Part shown: piece after piece, positions 61,412 to 64,000 of the stretch
How positions within the stretch are numbered: position 1 is the first letter of the stretch
How the letters are laid out: every line of letters begins with the position of its first letter
Assembly: GCF_030730925.1 (NCBI RefSeq)
Contig: NZ_JAVAMB010000005.1
Location: 62,001-126,000 of the forward strand
Direction of reading: 5' to 3'
Length of the DNA: 64,000 nt
Origin: Flavobacterium sp. DG2-3
GTDB lineage: Bacteria > Bacteroidota > Bacteroidia > Flavobacteriales > Flavobacteriaceae
Made by a program: the position numbers and the translations under genes
Notes under the pieces: generated by a model
The model's input: the letters and a program-made list of their open reading frames with translations, nothing else
Databases searched by the model: none
Told to the model about the DNA's origin: nothing

Positions 61412-63805
61412 TTAAAATTTACTGATCGTGTAATTTAGCTTGATATAAAAAGCTCTTCCAGGTTTTTGAGCAGCAAAATTGTCATAAACCTGCTCGTCAA
61501 AAATATTTTTAGCATCAAAGCTTACTATAAATTGTTTGTTTGGAAATGCATAGCTTAAACCTAAATCCTGCGGAAATTGAGCTGTAGTTCTATCAATCTC
61601 AAGCCAAGAAGTATAGAAAGGTGCTACATAGCCACAATAGTAATAGAGGTTAAGTTCTGATTTGCTTTGAATTAAATTTTTGAAATTGTATTGCAGATTT
61701 CCATTTATATTAAAGAAAGGCTCATTTGGCAATTGCTTGTTATAATAAGAAAGCAGATTTCCGTTAGCGTCATATTTCTGTTTATAAACCGAATTGAATT
61801 TAGAAAGATTGACACCGGCAAATAATTTATCTTTAAACGAATATTGAACAGAAGTTTCAAAACCAACAGATTGAGATCTTCCTAAATTAATAAAAGGCGT
61901 TGCTTGAACAGCCTCATTAACACGATCACTAATTTGGCGAACAATTTTATCTTGGATATTTCTCCAAAAAGCATTTCCGTAAAATGAAAATTTATGATGA
62001 TTGATTAGATACGGACCTAATCTTAAACCCACGTTAAGATTTTCACTTTGCTCAGGACCTAAATTAGGATTGCTTAGAACATTCTCGCCTGGTAGTCCAA
62101 AAATTTCATTTTCGTTAGGCAATCGAATAGCTCTTTCGGCAGAAAGCATTAACATTGCCTTTTGTAAAAAAGAATAAGAACCCGCAAAACCATAACCAGT
62201 AAAATTGGTATTTCTTGAATCGGCTTCAAATACTAGATTACTCTGACCATTTTGATTCACTAATCTAGGAGTAACCTGTTCTGTTTTTAAAGCGTAATTT
62301 TTTAGAAAAAGATTGGCTTTTAAGCGAGATTTGAAAGCCTGCATTTCGTACGAAGCTGAAAAAACATTTTTTTCTAAATCGCGTGTAGCTAAAAAATTAC
62401 GAACCAATTCTGGCAACATTTCATCCAAATCATTTCGGTCCACGCTATAGAACATATTATTTACCAAAACTTTATGGTTGTCGGTAATAGTGTATGTTAA
62501 ACCAGCTCGTGTATTAAAAATATCTGATCTTTGATGCAATATTGTTGGCGCTCCCTGTTGTGCTCCTTGAGTTGTTGTGGTAGGCTCGCCATAAAGACCC
62601 AGCGCTTTTTCGCCATCCCAATTATAATTCCATTTTACGGTGTCATTGATTACGTCATTTCTGTGGCTGTAAACAGAAATTAAAGAGAAATCAAGTTTTT
62701 TAATCAAGAAATCTTTTTTATTATAATTGATGCTGAAAACATTGGCAGCAGATTCGCTAAAGCGCCCTTTGTAAGGTTTGGTCATATATTGTCCGTGCTG
62801 AATCTGGTTGTAATCTTCAGAACCATTATAGCTGATCGAAAAATTATCGGCCCATTTTACATCTGTAAAACCTGCTTCGAGTCTTCCTCCATACGATCTG
62901 TACATACTTTCGAATCGTTTTGCTCGTATGTAATCGTAACGTCCGTTTGGCAGAATGTTATAGACGAATCTTCCCCAGACTTCATAATCATTATCAGAAT
63001 AGTTTTGGAATCCGTTTGCTTTAACAGTAAAGCCAGATTTGTCTCTGTAAGTCGTACTGAAATTGGATTGTATCGTATTAAAAGAACCATAAGAAACAGA
63101 CGCAGCAATCATATTTTTAGATCCCTTTTTAAGAATAACGTTAATAGCTCCTCCTAGCGAATCATCTGCTAAATACCCAGGAACTACACCTTTGTATACT
63201 TCAATTCTTTCAATTAAAGCGGGTGGAATGCTATTTAAGCTAAATGATGCCCCATAAGTCTGAATCGGAATTCCATCAATAAAGATGCGTATGGCATTTC
63301 CAGACATTCCATTAATGTTGTAGGTAACACTAGAGCCTAGACCTCCATTCTGTCTAATCCTTACGCCACCAGAACGATCCAATAAATCGTTGGTTTGCAG
63401 ATTTCTTTGTGCTGCTTCCTGTGTTTCAATTACGTTTACAGCAAAACCTTTTTCCATTATTTCTTTTCTGATAGAAGACTTCTTAATTACAACTTCTTGT
63501 AAATCTTTAGGAGCATTTCTATCTAATGAAATGTTGAATTCGGTATTGGGTTTATTCACATTAATTTTGGTAATTCTTGTTTGGCCTTCCATAGAAGAAG
63601 TTTCTAAAATGTACTCGCCATACTTTAATCCTTTGAATTCATAACGTCCAAAATCATTTACAATAGCATATTTTTGGGTTCCTTTGATAATTACAGTAGA
63701 ACCATAAGCTAATTCATCGGTTCCAAAAGTGACTTTTCCAGTAAGATTTCCAGATTGCGACCAAGCTGAAATAGTAAATAAAAATAGAAGTAAAGTTGTT
63801 CTCAT
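61412..63805 (-). CDS. TonB-dependent receptor, siderophore type
   Basis: The 797-residue outer-membrane protein has a signal peptide (ISAWSQ), a short carboxypeptidase-regulatory-like domain (about 20-95: GNLTGKVTFGTDELAYGSTV), a plug (about 110-230: NDLLDRSGGVRIRQNGG, IFIDGIPIQTYGASFSL, GGAINVILKKG) and a 22-strand barrel ending in LNYTISKF with terminal Phe. It is shorter than SusC-type proteins and has no SusD partner; the DUF4374 lipoprotein is encoded downstream instead. Siderophore or metal-chelate uptake is more likely than glycan uptake. On the minus strand a TAAGTTTG box (63831-63838) may be its -7 element. Confidence 0.88.
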   Translation of the reverse strand: MRTTLLLFLFTISAWSQSGNLTGKVTFGTDELAYGSTVIIKGTQKYAIVNDFGRYEFKGLKYGEYILETSSMEGQTRITKINVNKPNTEFNISLDRNAPKDLQEVVIKKSSIRKEIMEKGFAVNVIETQEAAQRNLQTNDLLDRSGGVRIRQNGGLGSSVTYNINGMSGNAIRIFIDGIPIQTYGASFSLNSIPPALIERIEVYKGVVPGYLADDSLGGAINVILKKGSKNMIAASVSYGSFNTIQSNFSTTYRDKSGFTVKANGFQNYSDNDYEVWGRFVYNILPNGRYDYIRAKRFESMYRSYGGRLEAGFTDVKWADNFSISYNGSEDYNQIQHGQYMTKPYKGRFSESAANVFSINYNKKDFLIKKLDFSLISVYSHRNDVINDTVKWNYNWDGEKALGLYGEPTTTTQGAQQGAPTILHQRSDIFNTRAGLTYTITDNHKVLVNNMFYSVDRNDLDEMLPELVRNFLATRDLEKNVFSASYEMQAFKSRLKANLFLKNYALKTEQVTPRLVNQNGQSNLVFEADSRNTNFTGYGFAGSYSFLQKAMLMLSAERAIRLPNENEIFGLPGENVLSNPNLGPEQSENLNVGLRLGPYLINHHKFSFYGNAFWRNIQDKIVRQISDRVNEAVQATPFINLGRSQSVGFETSVQYSFKDKLFAGVNLSKFNSVYKQKYDANGNLLSYYNKQLPNEPFFNINGNLQYNFKNLIQSKSELNLYYYCGYVAPFYTSWLEIDRTTAQFPQDLGLSYAFPNKQFIVSFDAKNIFDEQVYDNFAAQKPGRAFYIKLNYTISKF

Positions 63806-63931
63806 ATTGAGTCTGCATATAAAGGTGCCGCAAACTTATATGATAATTTAAATTTAATCTAAATAAAGCAATTAGAAGATTATTAGAATTGCATGGAGGA
63901 TTCTAATGTTTTTTTAATGTTAATTTTTTGA

Positions 63932-64000
63932 AACCATATAGGTCAAGTAAGACTATTTATGTTTATAGTTTTTAACCGCAAAGAGCGCAAGAATTTTAGA
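63932..64000. repeat. Half ATATAAG copy followed by CGCAAAG-type piece at the window end
   Basis: AACCATATAGGTCAAGTAAG at 63932 is a diverged left arm of the ATATAAG palindrome. AACCGCAAAGAGCGCAAG follows at about 63974. The rest of the element lies beyond the window. No gene is visible between 63806 and the end. Confidence 0.65.

Overview
The window looks like a Flavobacterium-type Bacteroidota chromosome. It is AT-rich, start codons lack Shine-Dalgarno sequences, promoter -7 boxes resemble TAnnTTTG, and SusC/SusD-like proteins, exported lipoprotein glycosidases, a LytS/LytTR pair and many short palindromic intergenic repeats are present. Most of it is glycan-utilisation loci. No tRNA, rRNA, CRISPR array, transposase or phage gene was seen.

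Region 1 (1-18,200): exported glycosidases on the + strand. They are the tail of a GH95 enzyme, an MGH1/GH63-like lipoprotein, a GH78 alpha-L-rhamnosidase, a BNR beta-propeller lipoprotein, an exported xylose-isomerase-like TIM-barrel lipoprotein, a 909-residue orphan TIM-barrel glycosidase, a GH2 with malectin and CBM6/35-like modules, and a second GH2. A HEAT-like hypothetical gene lies among them. The set suits a rhamnose-containing plant glycan, but no SusC/SusD pair for it lies inside the window.

Region 2 (18,400-24,000): unrelated housekeeping or orphan genes. They are a DUF4272 protein, a GRDP/TIGR04222-like membrane protein with a Gly/Ser/Cys tail, a YdeI-like protein, a Pr6Pr membrane protein and an exported HExxH metallopeptidase.

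Region 3 (24,100-58,150): a large locus best explained as N-glycan/N-glycopeptide catabolism. A SusC/SusD-like pair imports the glycan. GH29 (two), GH35, GH20, GH92 (two) and GH3 enzymes trim it. A GH130 phosphorylase handles Man-GlcNAc, a Tat-exported glycosylasparaginase cuts GlcNAc-Asn, an SSS symporter imports a product, and a NagB-LmbE fusion feeds GlcN-6-P into glycolysis. An M28 peptidase, a CBM9-like protein, a GHL10-type lipoprotein and a second BNR propeller sit among them. A LytS-type kinase and LytTR regulator are divergent from the GH92 gene. Four promoters of this locus (GH29, nagB, first GH92, susC) share a motif near GTCATTnGTCGAAATT placed 41-42 nt upstream of a TAnnTTTA box. 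This is a predicted regulon and the most interesting observation here.

Region 4 (58,400-64,000): a divergent HxlR regulator and NmrA-like oxidoreductase with an operator overlapping the promoter, then a minus-strand operon of a TonB-dependent receptor and a DUF4374 lipoprotein, probably for iron or siderophore uptake.

Intergenic DNA is crowded with several families of palindromic repeats: ~100 bp mosaic palindromes, ~66 bp ATATAAG palindromes, hairpin arrays, and ~230-240 bp palindromes. They are listed individually.
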